Source: Euryarchaeota archaeon UBA226 (GTDB taxonomy: Archaea; Thermoplasmatota; Poseidoniia; Poseidoniales; Poseidoniaceae). Taken from it: a stretch of DNA of 14,884 nucleotides. Location of the stretch: the NCBI GenBank assembly GCA_002505935.1, contig DAWL01000066.1, positions 1 through 14,884 on the forward strand, read 5' to 3'. Both the position numbers and the translations under genes were made by a program. Below the pieces are notes generated by a model. The model did no database searches. It was not told the origin of the DNA and saw only the letters and a program-made list of their open reading frames with translations. Positions within the stretch are counted from its first letter, which is position 1. The number at the start of each line of letters is the position of its first letter. Below are positions 7,202 through 14,884 of this stretch, piece by piece.

Positions 7202-8680
7202 ATGGGCGAGGAGGCAGAGTGGAAACGGCACCTTCAGCAGGATGGCCCATTCACCTATCGCATACGCAAGCATGGGATGATGCAAGTCGATGCCAGATTA
7301 GTTAGCGACAAAAATCACTTGGAATCACAAGCAGATGATCGTAGTCCCGGGCAATTGGTCAATGCAGCATCCCTACCTGGAGCAGTTGGAGAAGCGTGGG
7401 GTATGGCTGATTGGCACTTTGGATATGGATTCCCAATCGGTGGAGTTGTGGCTACGGATGCTGATTATGGAGAACAAGGAGGGGCTATCTCGCCCGGAGG
7501 GGTAGGTTTTGACATCAATTGTGGAGTAAGACTGTTGAAACTGGATATTGAAGAGTCTGAAATCGGCGACCTCAAGGGATTGGCCCGCGACCTTGCCAAG
7601 GAAGTTCCCGCAGGGGCAAGTGGCAAGGGTGGAGTAAGTATACGTGAGCAAGATTTGCAAGACATTCTCAATTCTGGGGCGAAGGCTGCAGTAGAACTAG
7701 GGTGGGGATTGGATGAAGACCTTGACTCCATTGAGAGCAAAGGAATCCTGCACAACGAAGGAGATGCTGTAAGTGAGCGTTCCTTACAAAGAGGCATCAA
7801 AAGTCTTGGAACCTTAGGAAGTGGAAATCATTTCTTGGAACTACAAGTTGTAGATTCACTGGTTGACGAAAAGACTGCGCAGCAATTTGGACTACGTGAA
7901 GGACAAGTATGCATGATGATTCATTCTGGTTCAAGAGGGCTTGGGCATCAAGTTTGTAGTGAACACGTTGATGCATTGGAGCGAGAATATCGCCAAGATG
8001 GGAATGTTTGGTACAGCGAGAAATGGAACTGGAAATTACCAGATCGTCAACTTGCTGCCGCACCTGTACACTCCAGAGAGGGGCAATCATACATCGAAGC
8101 GATGAACGCCGCTGGAAATTTTGCCTTTGCTAACAGATCAGCGTTGGCACAGAGAGCAAGGAATGTCTTGCAAAGGCATTTGGGAAGAGATGGTGATGCT
8201 AGTCTGTTGTACGATGTCTGCCACAATATCGCTAAATTCGAGGAGCACACGATTCATGGCTCAAATTGCAATTGCCTAGTTCATAGAAAAGGGGCAACCC
8301 GCGCTCTTGCTGGAAACTCAAATGAGATGTTGAAATCGTTTCCTACAGGGCAACCCGTTTTGGTACCGGGGGATATGGGTACCGCATCATGGGTTATGGC
8401 AGGACCAATGGAAGATGGCAGTCAAGCATTCTCCAGTAATTGTCACGGTGCGGGTAGAGCTCTGTCAAGAAGTGCAGCTCGTAGGATTGTAGACGGAAAG
8501 GCCATGGAAGCGGAATTAGCAGCCAAAGGAATTACAGTCCATGCAAAGACTCGAAATATTCTCTCTGAAGAAGCGCCTCAAGCCTACAAAGATGTAGATG
8601 AAGTCATTCGTCTGAGCGCTGGCGCTGGTTTAGCAAGGCCAGTAGCTAGACTAAGACCTCTAGCAGTCATCAAAGGATGA
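7202..8680 (+). CDS. rtcB: RNA-splicing ligase RtcB (tRNA ligase)
   Basis: The 492-residue product is an RtcB ligase, which joins 2',3'-cyclic phosphate (or 3'-phosphate) and 5'-hydroxyl RNA ends using GTP and Mn2+. In archaea it ligates tRNA exon halves after intron removal. The metal and catalytic residues are all present: Asp104 and Cys107 in GVGFDINCGVR, His210 in GTLGSGNHFLE, His241 in MIHSGSRGLGHQVC, His341 in YDVCHNIAKFEEH, and the guanylylated His415 in NCHGAGRALSRSAAR. HRKGATRA and VPGDMGTASWVM are also typical. The length is the usual archaeal size, with no intein. In-frame TTG 7184 and ATG 7193 lie upstream; ATG 7202 is chosen because the TATA element at 7170-7177 then sits at leaderless spacing. 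It is divergent from alaS, another tRNA gene. Its stop lies 5 bases from the stop of the convergent small ORF. Its partner archease is not in this window. Confidence 0.96.
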   Translation: MGEEAEWKRHLQQDGPFTYRIRKHGMMQVDARLVSDKNHLESQADDRSPGQLVNAASLPGAVGEAWGMADWHFGYGFPIGGVVATDADYGEQGGAISPGGVGFDINCGVRLLKLDIEESEIGDLKGLARDLAKEVPAGASGKGGVSIREQDLQDILNSGAKAAVELGWGLDEDLDSIESKGILHNEGDAVSERSLQRGIKSLGTLGSGNHFLELQVVDSLVDEKTAQQFGLREGQVCMMIHSGSRGLGHQVCSEHVDALEREYRQDGNVWYSEKWNWKLPDRQLAAAPVHSREGQSYIEAMNAAGNFAFANRSALAQRARNVLQRHLGRDGDASLLYDVCHNIAKFEEHTIHGSNCNCLVHRKGATRALAGNSNEMLKSFPTGQPVLVPGDMGTASWVMAGPMEDGSQAFSSNCHGAGRALSRSAARRIVDGKAMEAELAAKGITVHAKTRNILSEEAPQAYKDVDEVIRLSAGAGLARPVARLRPLAVIKG

Positions 8681-8685
8681 CAGAC

Positions 8686-8883
8686 TCACATACAGAGGCC
8701 AATTCTTGGAGCGTCTTCGGGAACTGGAGCAGCTCCACTGTGCACTCCATCTGGCTCTTCACAAATGACATTCAACAAAGTATGTACCAACTTTCGTAAC
8801 TCATCCACTTGCTCTTTCAATTCTTCTACGCTGGAGGAATCCCCCATTGCTTCGCTCATTGTTTGCATTCCCATCCCATCCAA
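8686..8883 (-). CDS. small coiled-coil protein of unknown function
   Basis: This encodes about 65 residues with no family that I recognise. After a Met-rich start comes an acidic, heptad-like helix (SSVEELKEQVDELRKLVHTL, about residues 17-36) that should form a short coiled coil, then a Pro/Ala-rich tail ending GLCM. Two cysteines are present (about 41 and 64). It is likely a soluble, small oligomeric or adaptor protein. The start is uncertain. TTG 8883 has GAGGT seven bases upstream, while in-frame ATGs occur at 8874, 8868, 8859 and 8847. A TATA-like element at 8924-8931 lies upstream at a distance giving a leader of about 20 bases. The gene is convergent with rtcB, with 5 bases between stops, and lies about 100 bases downstream of the giant surface-protein gene in the same direction. 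The promoter, Shine-Dalgarno and heptad pattern support a real gene, but homologues are needed to confirm it. Confidence 0.6.
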   Translation of the reverse strand: MDGMGMQTMSEAMGDSSSVEELKEQVDELRKLVHTLLNVICEEPDGVHSGAAPVPEDAPRIGLCM

Positions 8884-8923
8884 GAGTTTGACCTCTTGAG
8901 AAGGCCTTCCTCGCGATACGCCC

Positions 8924-8931
8924 TTTATATG
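8924..8931 (-). promoter_or_regulatory. TATA-like element for the small coiled-coil gene
   Basis: Read on the minus strand the site is CATATAAA, inside ACATATAAAGGG. It is the most A/T-rich stretch between the giant gene (stop at 8986) and the small ORF. A transcript starting about 26 bases downstream, near 8902, would include the GAGGT at 8895-8891 that precedes TTG 8883. The remainder of the 102-base gap holds nothing else recognisable. No terminator hairpin or T-run is evident after the giant gene. Confidence 0.5.
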
Positions 8932-8985
8932 TAACGATTGGTGGCAAGGGTTGCGCGCGATTTCCTTACCAAGTGCTTGAAGCCG

Positions 8986-11900
8986 TTACTGATTCTTTTC
9001 CAACCACTGGTCACCATAGTGTTTCCACTGTTCCATACTCCATCCATCTGGGAGACCTGTCTCAGGTAAAGGTGGTCCTTGGTTAACTTCCTGATCGCTA
9101 GGTTGTTCCTCAGGCATCGGTGGTAACACCTTCTGTACCTCAGGTTCCTGATATGTGGATTGAGGTGCCTCGTAAAAGGCAGTATTTGCTGCCTCCTCCC
9201 ATTCCTCATCTAGTTCCTCATAATACTCAGATTCACCTTGCCTCTTCAGGATAACCAGCACTGCTAGAACAATGACCAAAATCAGGATGAAGATTGATGC
9301 AATCAGAACGGGGTCGCTACCTGAATTGTCATCCTGCTGGCGAGATAATACTGTGGGCATGTCCTGTTCCAAACTAAGATCGCAAGTGATGATCTGTCCT
9401 ACCTTGATGCAACCAGCCGGAGATGTTGCCGTATCCCAGACATCAAAATCACCACTGATATTCAGATGCAAGCCTTGTGAACCTTGCTTGTAAGTCTCAA
9501 AGATAAACGTGTCCAAGGTACGTAATTGACCATCGTTCAAGTCGGTATTGACAAAGCCCTGAGATGCCCAACTTCCTGCACCAAGATCATGGAATAACTC
9601 AACCTTGACATTTCCATTCTTGCTACCGATGTTTCGCAAACTAACCGTGATTCCTATTTCATCTCCTTCCTTGATCTCTCCGCCCCTTGGAGTGCTTCCA
9701 TCAGCTAGTGCGATTGCAATTGAAGGAATACCTAGAACGAATTGACGTACGTTCAGGTAAGGAGAAACCTTGTCGTCAACTGAACCGACTCCGGACAATG
9801 AATTCCCGGCTTGGTCACTTGCAATTACCCATAAGGAAATCATGTCCCCTGGGAGAAGACCTAGGATCGAACCATTGGTCAAATCAACAGTGCGAGAATA
9901 ACTCCAGACATCTCCAACCTGCTCATCCAAGGGCATCGTAATCTGATAAGGAATAACATTGAGTAGACTCGAACCGCCCCCTGAATTAGGCCTCCTGAAC
10001 TCCCACATCAGAATGACATCTTCGTCAGACATGCCTCCATCATCTTGTATCGAGATTGAAATCAACTGGGACTCCAACATTGTGCTATCGATAGTTGACG
10101 GAAGAGAATCAAAGGAAACAACTGGTGCATAACTGTCAAGGATGATGTTAGCGACCTGTGTGGTTGCATCGATGGACATTCCTGGTAGGTTGTGTAGAGA
10201 GAACTCCAAAGGTATCAACGGGTCTTCAACCCTACGATTCTCCAAAACAAAGGAAATTTGCCATTCACCATCAGCACCAACTAACTCACTCAGGGTACGA
10301 GTTTGGGAACCATGCATGTATTCCAGAGTCAGGCTGACATCATCTGGTAATACTTCAACAGGTGAATTACTGAGAACGTGCTCTAAATATCCGCTCAAGC
10401 GCAACTCATCTCCTAGTCCGACATATATCTGGTCGGTTCCAGAAGGACTGATTGGTGGAGTCAAATCATCCATCTGTTCGAGAACTAGGGCGAGAGCAGA
10501 ATCAAATTGCCACCTAAGGTGTCCAAGATTAGGAACGGTGATTACAGGATTGAATAGGTCATCATCGTAAACCAGAACTGCGGGTAAAGACCACTCCGGT
10601 AAATCAGCAGAATCCAAATCCCAAGATAAGAAGAATGACACTTCGAGATGATATACTCCCGTAGAGACATCGGTAATCTCCAAAGACGAAACTTCCACCA
10701 TGGAACCAGATGGTGAAGAAAACGTCGACGAACGTGGGTCCAAATGAATCGCAGCCAACAGATCCTCTTCAGTACCGGCCAAACGAATCTCTATCTTATC
10801 GATGGTATGCAGACCATTCGGTTCTGTCATCTGCATCGAGAAAGTGTGTTCCGTTCCAGGCAACAGATATTCATCAGATCTGTCCAAAGTTATCAGTGAA
10901 GTATCCAGACTCGGATCAACGTTAGTTGCAACCACAAGTGTGGCCAAATCTGCATCCAATCCAGGGCCTCCACCTTCAATCAATTCCAAGCCTACCCAAT
11001 CTTGCCCAGTCAAGTATAGTGAGACATTTCCATTGGTTGGAATTTGAGAGACGTCTATGCCCTCAAAAGAAACCGTCCACTCGCCCTTGGACAGAGTTGG
11101 CATTGCAGCATCCATGGTTTGATAGACGCCGGCAGAATCCATTCCCTCTCTCCAATAATGCAATGTTACCTTGTCAGAATAGGCTTGATCTTCAGAGAAT
11201 GTGGCCCAGACTTTGAGGTCGTTCACAGGGTCCCAAGTGTATCCATCTGCGGCCCTTCTACCATTAGCGGTATCAACCTCAAAAGCGATGACCGTAGGTT
11301 GAGAGTTATCCACTAGTACACTGTATGAAGAGACTGCAGTTACATCATCTGCACCAGCAGCGCCTGTAATGGGGCCAACTCTGACTATACTTGGTGTGAT
11401 ATCCACTTGACTTCCACTCTCAGGCATTGCAATTTGACCTGACCAGAAACCTGTAGATGTGCTGTTCATGATGTAATCACTACCAGCGATATTGATGTTG
11501 ACAACGAAATGCTCCACTAGAGGGCGATTAGCCACTGTATTCTGGAACCTGACGCTACCGGATACGTCCAACATACTACCAGATTTTGCAAAGAATGGGT
11601 AAGAAGGGTCGAAGGCATCGCTAAGCACGTGTCCCATCGAATCATGCACCGCCCAAGAATCGATTTCCAAATCATTCTCGCTGGCCTGAGAACCGCTACC
11701 ACCACTAGAGGCGGTTGCAGGAGCAAGTCCCTCACCACTATGGTTGAAGGCCTGTGCTGACCATTCAACATCTGACTCATCATCCCAATCCCAAGAAATG
11801 TCAAACTGCCAATCAACTTTCCATGAGTTAGAAATCAACGAAACAGAAGATGCTGTAGAGTTGAGTGCCATCATGCTGGAACCAGATAGTTGTGTGAACG

Positions 11901-14884
11901 TACCTCCAGCTGCTAAGTTTGAAACTTCACATCGAATCTGATCTCCTGTGGAAGTTGTTCCAGTCAATTTGATGACTGAAATCTCCGACTGATCATACAA
12001 ATGATGATGGCCTGTGACAAAACCTTGTGCGATTCCATTAGGATGGAACGTCGAAGGTACTGTGAACGGCTCATTAGTAATCATCAATTCATGGTATACT
12101 CCACCAGTTATGGCAATACCACCGCTAACTGAACTGAATGATAGAGGAATTTCAACTACTGATTTTGCACCACCATCATTGTTTGCCTCATGGTATGCTT
12201 TGACCACTGGACCAAGACCGGTGACATTCTCAAACAAACGATAGCCTACCGCTAATGAAGATAGAACAATATCTTGTGCTGTCCCACTGAAATCAATGTC
12301 AATCTCCACCCAATCTCTGCCAAAGGAATCCTGATGTGTTGAACTCAAGGAATGAATCGCTGTAGTTACCGAATTGGAAAGCGCAATACAAGTGGAGTCC
12401 CATCCACTTGTCAAAGACGCGGCCTGTACTCCGGCAACATCGATTGTCAATGCATCTCCTGTACCAGAATCAGTTTGTAGACAAACTAGACCTGAATGAA
12501 CTACAGCATCAGCAGGCAAATTGAATGCTGTGCCAACACTTCCTGTAGAGATGGTGAATTGTTCGCTCCTAGTATCAGAGGAATGCGATTGCGACTTACC
12601 AGACAATAGATTCTGCCAACCCATGCGCCCTTGGTGTGATGATGAAAGGAACTCCCAGTCATCGCTACCATCCATGGCCACATCGATACTTGCATCCTTA
12701 GCTGGATCTACCATGCTCGCTTCCAAAGAGAGCGAATCTATCCAACCGCCAGGAGATACCGAAATCTGCACTCCAAATCCAGGATGGGCATCATTCATCG
12801 AAGCACTGGCCATAGGAGGCGCCATGGAGCCATGAGAAACGCCATCGATATCCACTACTGAAACCGCAATGGCACTAGCATCTGCATTGAGTGTCCAGCC
12901 ATCAAGTGGAACTGAGCTCTCGATAAAATCTGAAGATACTGTCAAAGTGGTTCCAGTTGGATTGGTCAAAACTCCTGTAGAGTTGACCACCATGCCATTG
13001 GGTATTTGCCACCCGTTCTCGCTGGCCCCCACTCCACTCATCATTCGAATAGAGCCAACATTGAGTGCAGAGACAAGAGGTGTGAGAATAGGGTCGTTAG
13101 TCCCCATGTTGATGCGTACACTCACTCCAGCCGCATGCTCATCAAGATCCAATGCTGCCAAAGAGATTGGAAAACTATTGTTCTCGAATCCGATTATCTC
13201 TTGGCCCATTGCATCCAACATCGTTCCTGATACCCAACTGCCGCTCGGCACAACAGCATCAATATCGACGAATCCCATGCCCAATTCATCAGGAATCATT
13301 AACGGTGATTCCCAAGACCCTGCAGGATCGAACCAATCAACTTCTAGACCGATGTCATCTAGATACCAACCATCATACTGGACTGCGGTATCTGAAGTAA
13401 AAGAAAATCGGAATGAAACTTGATTTCCAGAATAATTGGATAGGTCTGCTGTTGTAGTTCGCCAAGAAGTGGTTCCGGTGCCGCCGGTTGAACCGCTAGA
13501 ACAGGTAGTCCAAGTAGACCCAACATTGCCATCGAATACACCGAGACCGTATAGTGGGCTGGTCGAATGGCTCTGAATGGTATTGTCATACCAACTTGAA
13601 CCATTTGCTAATGTAGGATTGAAGTGAGTCCATGTGCCGTTGTTAACAGAGATGTATACTGCACCTCCATCCCAACTATATTCAGCACATATCCATTGGT
13701 CAAAGGTGAGCCTAGCACTGGCCCCAGAAGGAATAGTGTAACTCGGAGAATACAAATGGTTCCAAGAACCTCCATCATATGCTCCATCGAGAACCGTAGC
13801 AAAGCCTCCTGGGGGGCTGGACCAAGCGGAAGGACCTACCGTAGCAGAGGAAGATATCGTGCCAAATTCCCAGCCAATCTGTCCTGCAACATTCTGCACC
13901 TGCCAACCACCGGGTGGTAAAGATGGAGCATCTTCCCAACCATATTGCACTGAAAGTCCTCCAGCACCGATCATGATGAACTGCCAGTCATCAGCCATTC
14001 CATTCAATCCAGAGTGCCAAGCCCCCGATGAATTGCTCAAATTATTCCATAGGTGATAGGTTGAATTTGACTCATGTACCCTGATGTTAGAAATTGTCAG
14101 ACCCTCCCTTGAATCAGGAGAGTTGCCGTAGGTTACAGAACCATCAGTCTCTACGCGGAAACGTATCCATACGCTGCTATCATTCTGAAATGTAGCAGGC
14201 AGATCAAGATGCATAGGAACCCAACCGCCGCTATCATCAGTATATGTTGTACCCCCAATAATCACGCCATCGGTAGGAACGCCATCAGGCGTGTTCCATC
14301 CTGTGGTCACGTACTGAATATTGCTCGTTGTCACATCTTGCCAAGTTGAATTGTCCGTACTGGCTTCGAGCCACCAATTATCATACGAAGCACCCTCAAT
14401 ATCCCAATCAGCGAGGAAACTCACGGTCACAGTTGTGTTGGCAGTAGAAAGGTCAATACTTGGGAACTCAAGGATTCCATCAGCATTATTGCTGTAAGAA
14501 CAAGAGGTGGAATTTGCAGCACTACTACACCCATGATGCCAATAACCCGATGAATTGCCGATGTTTGACAAGTCCATCGTATCAATGAACCACCCTGGTC
14601 TCTGAGTTCCATTGGACTCAGTCCAAACTCGGAAACGGAAGTAGATATCCTGTGCAGTAGAGATTCCCGAAACATTGTCTAGAGAATAGTTTGCAAACTG
14701 CCAGCCACTGGACGCTGTTGAAGCATATACTGGGAAGCCATGTCCTCCTGATGTTGAAGCACCATTGGGCACAGGAGCAGAGGGTGAAATCGTGTTAGGA
14801 TAGCCGCCTACTGGTTCAATCCAAGTCCACTGCCCATTATCCAATTTGTACTCGACCCACGCCCCATCACCATCACCATTGGTA
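8986..14884 (-). CDS. giant multidomain surface protein with C-terminal membrane anchor (5' part outside window)
   Basis: At least 1965 residues are encoded. The frame is open to the right edge, where it reads NGDGDGAWVEYKL, so the start and any signal peptide or catalytic domain lie outside. TTG 14844 is an internal Leu codon, not a start. Three tandem MAM/anchor-J-like jelly-roll units occupy about 14884-13330. Each ends in a strand like GWFIDTM or GWYLDDIGL. Beta-rich Ig-like modules follow, two with an SWDxD motif (near 11764-11803 and 10594-10630). A CARDB-like segment (EGDEIGITVSLRNIGSKNG) precedes the anchor. A 21-residue transmembrane helix (9309-9247, IASIFILILVIVLAVLVIL) is followed by KRQ and an 86-residue acidic, Pro-rich tail ending GWSMEQWKHYGDQWLEKNQ. 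Most of the protein should therefore be outside the cell with a cytoplasmic tail. Many N-x-S/T sequons suggest N-glycosylation. Adhesion, polymer binding or an exoenzyme scaffold are possible; no catalytic motif is visible. Confidence 0.85.
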   Translation of the reverse strand, partial: TNGDGDGAWVEYKLDNGQWTWIEPVGGYPNTISPSAPVPNGASTSGGHGFPVYASTASSGWQFANYSLDNVSGISTAQDIYFRFRVWTESNGTQRPGWFIDTMDLSNIGNSSGYWHHGCSSAANSTSCSYSNNADGILEFPSIDLSTANTTVTVSFLADWDIEGASYDNWWLEASTDNSTWQDVTTSNIQYVTTGWNTPDGVPTDGVIIGGTTYTDDSGGWVPMHLDLPATFQNDSSVWIRFRVETDGSVTYGNSPDSREGLTISNIRVHESNSTYHLWNNLSNSSGAWHSGLNGMADDWQFIMIGAGGLSVQYGWEDAPSLPPGGWQVQNVAGQIGWEFGTISSSATVGPSAWSSPPGGFATVLDGAYDGGSWNHLYSPSYTIPSGASARLTFDQWICAEYSWDGGAVYISVNNGTWTHFNPTLANGSSWYDNTIQSHSTSPLYGLGVFDGNVGSTWTTCSSGSTGGTGTTSWRTTTADLSNYSGNQVSFRFSFTSDTAVQYDGWYLDDIGLEVDWFDPAGSWESPLMIPDELGMGFVDIDAVVPSGSWVSGTMLDAMGQEIIGFENNSFPISLAALDLDEHAAGVSVRINMGTNDPILTPLVSALNVGSIRMMSGVGASENGWQIPNGMVVNSTGVLTNPTGTTLTVSSDFIESSVPLDGWTLNADASAIAVSVVDIDGVSHGSMAPPMASASMNDAHPGFGVQISVSPGGWIDSLSLEASMVDPAKDASIDVAMDGSDDWEFLSSSHQGRMGWQNLLSGKSQSHSSDTRSEQFTISTGSVGTAFNLPADAVVHSGLVCLQTDSGTGDALTIDVAGVQAASLTSGWDSTCIALSNSVTTAIHSLSSTHQDSFGRDWVEIDIDFSGTAQDIVLSSLAVGYRLFENVTGLGPVVKAYHEANNDGGAKSVVEIPLSFSSVSGGIAITGGVYHELMITNEPFTVPSTFHPNGIAQGFVTGHHHLYDQSEISVIKLTGTTSTGDQIRCEVSNLAAGGTFTQLSGSSMMALNSTASSVSLISNSWKVDWQFDISWDWDDESDVEWSAQAFNHSGEGLAPATASSGGSGSQASENDLEIDSWAVHDSMGHVLSDAFDPSYPFFAKSGSMLDVSGSVRFQNTVANRPLVEHFVVNINIAGSDYIMNSTSTGFWSGQIAMPESGSQVDITPSIVRVGPITGAAGADDVTAVSSYSVLVDNSQPTVIAFEVDTANGRRAADGYTWDPVNDLKVWATFSEDQAYSDKVTLHYWREGMDSAGVYQTMDAAMPTLSKGEWTVSFEGIDVSQIPTNGNVSLYLTGQDWVGLELIEGGGPGLDADLATLVVATNVDPSLDTSLITLDRSDEYLLPGTEHTFSMQMTEPNGLHTIDKIEIRLAGTEEDLLAAIHLDPRSSTFSSPSGSMVEVSSLEITDVSTGVYHLEVSFFLSWDLDSADLPEWSLPAVLVYDDDLFNPVITVPNLGHLRWQFDSALALVLEQMDDLTPPISPSGTDQIYVGLGDELRLSGYLEHVLSNSPVEVLPDDVSLTLEYMHGSQTRTLSELVGADGEWQISFVLENRRVEDPLIPLEFSLHNLPGMSIDATTQVANIILDSYAPVVSFDSLPSTIDSTMLESQLISISIQDDGGMSDEDVILMWEFRRPNSGGGSSLLNVIPYQITMPLDEQVGDVWSYSRTVDLTNGSILGLLPGDMISLWVIASDQAGNSLSGVGSVDDKVSPYLNVRQFVLGIPSIAIALADGSTPRGGEIKEGDEIGITVSLRNIGSKNGNVKVELFHDLGAGSWASQGFVNTDLNDGQLRTLDTFIFETYKQGSQGLHLNISGDFDVWDTATSPAGCIKVGQIITCDLSLEQDMPTVLSRQQDDNSGSDPVLIASIFILILVIVLAVLVILKRQGESEYYEELDEEWEEAANTAFYEAPQSTYQEPEVQKVLPPMPEEQPSDQEVNQGPPLPETGLPDGWSMEQWKHYGDQWLEKNQ
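13330..14884 (-). repeat. three diverged MAM/anchor-J-like jelly-roll repeats inside the giant protein
   Basis: Three copies can be aligned by eye. Each has an early strand with a Trp after an Asn/Gly turn: KLDNGQWTWIEP (unit 1), STDNSTWQDVTT (unit 2), SVNNGTWTHFNP (unit 3). Each then has a strand pair, IYFRFRVWTE, VWIRFRVETD or VSFRFSFTSD. Each closes with RPGWFIDTMDL, SREGLTISNIRV or YDGWYLDDIGL. Unit 1 runs from the right edge to about 14560, unit 2 from about 14556 to 14070, and unit 3 from about 13930 to 13330. NSSGxWHxG occurs at the start of unit 2 and in the link before unit 3. The similarity is at protein level; the DNA copies have diverged. This fold commonly binds carbohydrate or mediates adhesion in secreted proteins. 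Unit 1 may be cut by the window edge. Confidence 0.65.

Noticed and set aside
9055..9069. LPETG, a perfect sortase-type LPXTG string, in the tail of the giant protein
   Set aside because: It lies after the membrane helix, on the predicted cytoplasmic side, whereas sortase substrates have it before the helix on the outside. Archaea of this type are also not expected to use this sortase pathway. Probably chance in a Pro/Glu-rich linker.
12869..13423. Open plus-strand frame of about 184 codons opposite the giant gene
   Set aside because: It is antisense to a convincing beta-rich coding frame, has no recognisable domain, and is rich in Ser/Pro/Thr as expected for a complement reading.
14842..14844. 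TTG as the start codon of the giant protein
   Set aside because: The same frame continues upstream without a stop to the window edge with sensible residues (NGDGDGAWVEYK), so TTG is an internal Leu codon.
14863..14880. Short CATCAC-type repeat at the right edge as a microsatellite
   Set aside because: It simply encodes Asn-Gly-Asp-Gly-Asp-Gly in the giant protein, and two to three copies are too few to call a repeat locus.

Overview
The window looks like chromosomal DNA from an uncultured marine euryarchaeon, most likely Marine Group II (Candidatus Poseidoniales). This assignment is inferred. It rests on an archaeal-type alanyl-tRNA synthetase, a roughly 490-residue RtcB RNA ligase, archaeal TATA-like promoters at leaderless spacing, very tight gene packing, and a giant acidic, Asn/Ser/Thr-rich surface protein of the kind common in that group. 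No rRNA, tRNA, CRISPR array, insertion sequence or phage gene was recognised.

Layout, left to right. (1) At the left edge, on the minus strand, is the N-terminal 139 residues of a proton-translocating NAD(P) transhydrogenase alpha subunit (pntA), running off the window. (2) Divergent from it, after about 150 bases, is an LDH-like malate dehydrogenase (mdh). (3) Convergent with mdh, and overlapping it by a few bases, is a metallo-beta-lactamase-fold hydrolase of the persulfide dioxygenase/glyoxalase II type. (4) Divergent from that is a plus-strand pair: an RmuC-family membrane-anchored coiled-coil protein and a two-part NUDIX hydrolase. (5) Convergent with the NUDIX gene, again overlapping at the stops, is alaS. 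(6) alaS and rtcB diverge from a short shared promoter region. (7) Convergent with rtcB is a small coiled-coil protein of about 65 residues. (8) The right 40% of the window is one minus-strand reading frame. It is open to the right edge and encodes at least 1965 residues of a giant extracellular multidomain protein with a C-terminal membrane anchor and a short acidic cytoplasmic tail.

How the genes may work together. pntA and mdh both act on the NAD(H)/NADP(H) pools and share an intergenic region, so coordinated redox control is plausible. alaS and rtcB both act on tRNA (charging, and exon ligation/RNA repair) and share a promoter region. rmuC and the NUDIX gene look like an operon. The giant protein probably acts at the cell surface in adhesion, substrate binding, or as an accessory part of a larger exoenzyme whose N-terminus lies outside the window. 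Most of the window is ordinary core metabolism and information processing. The least explained parts are the giant surface protein (tandem jelly-roll repeats, SWDxD repeats, Trp-rich cytoplasmic tail), the archaeal RmuC-NUDIX pair, the degenerated zinc knuckle of AlaRS, and the small coiled-coil protein.
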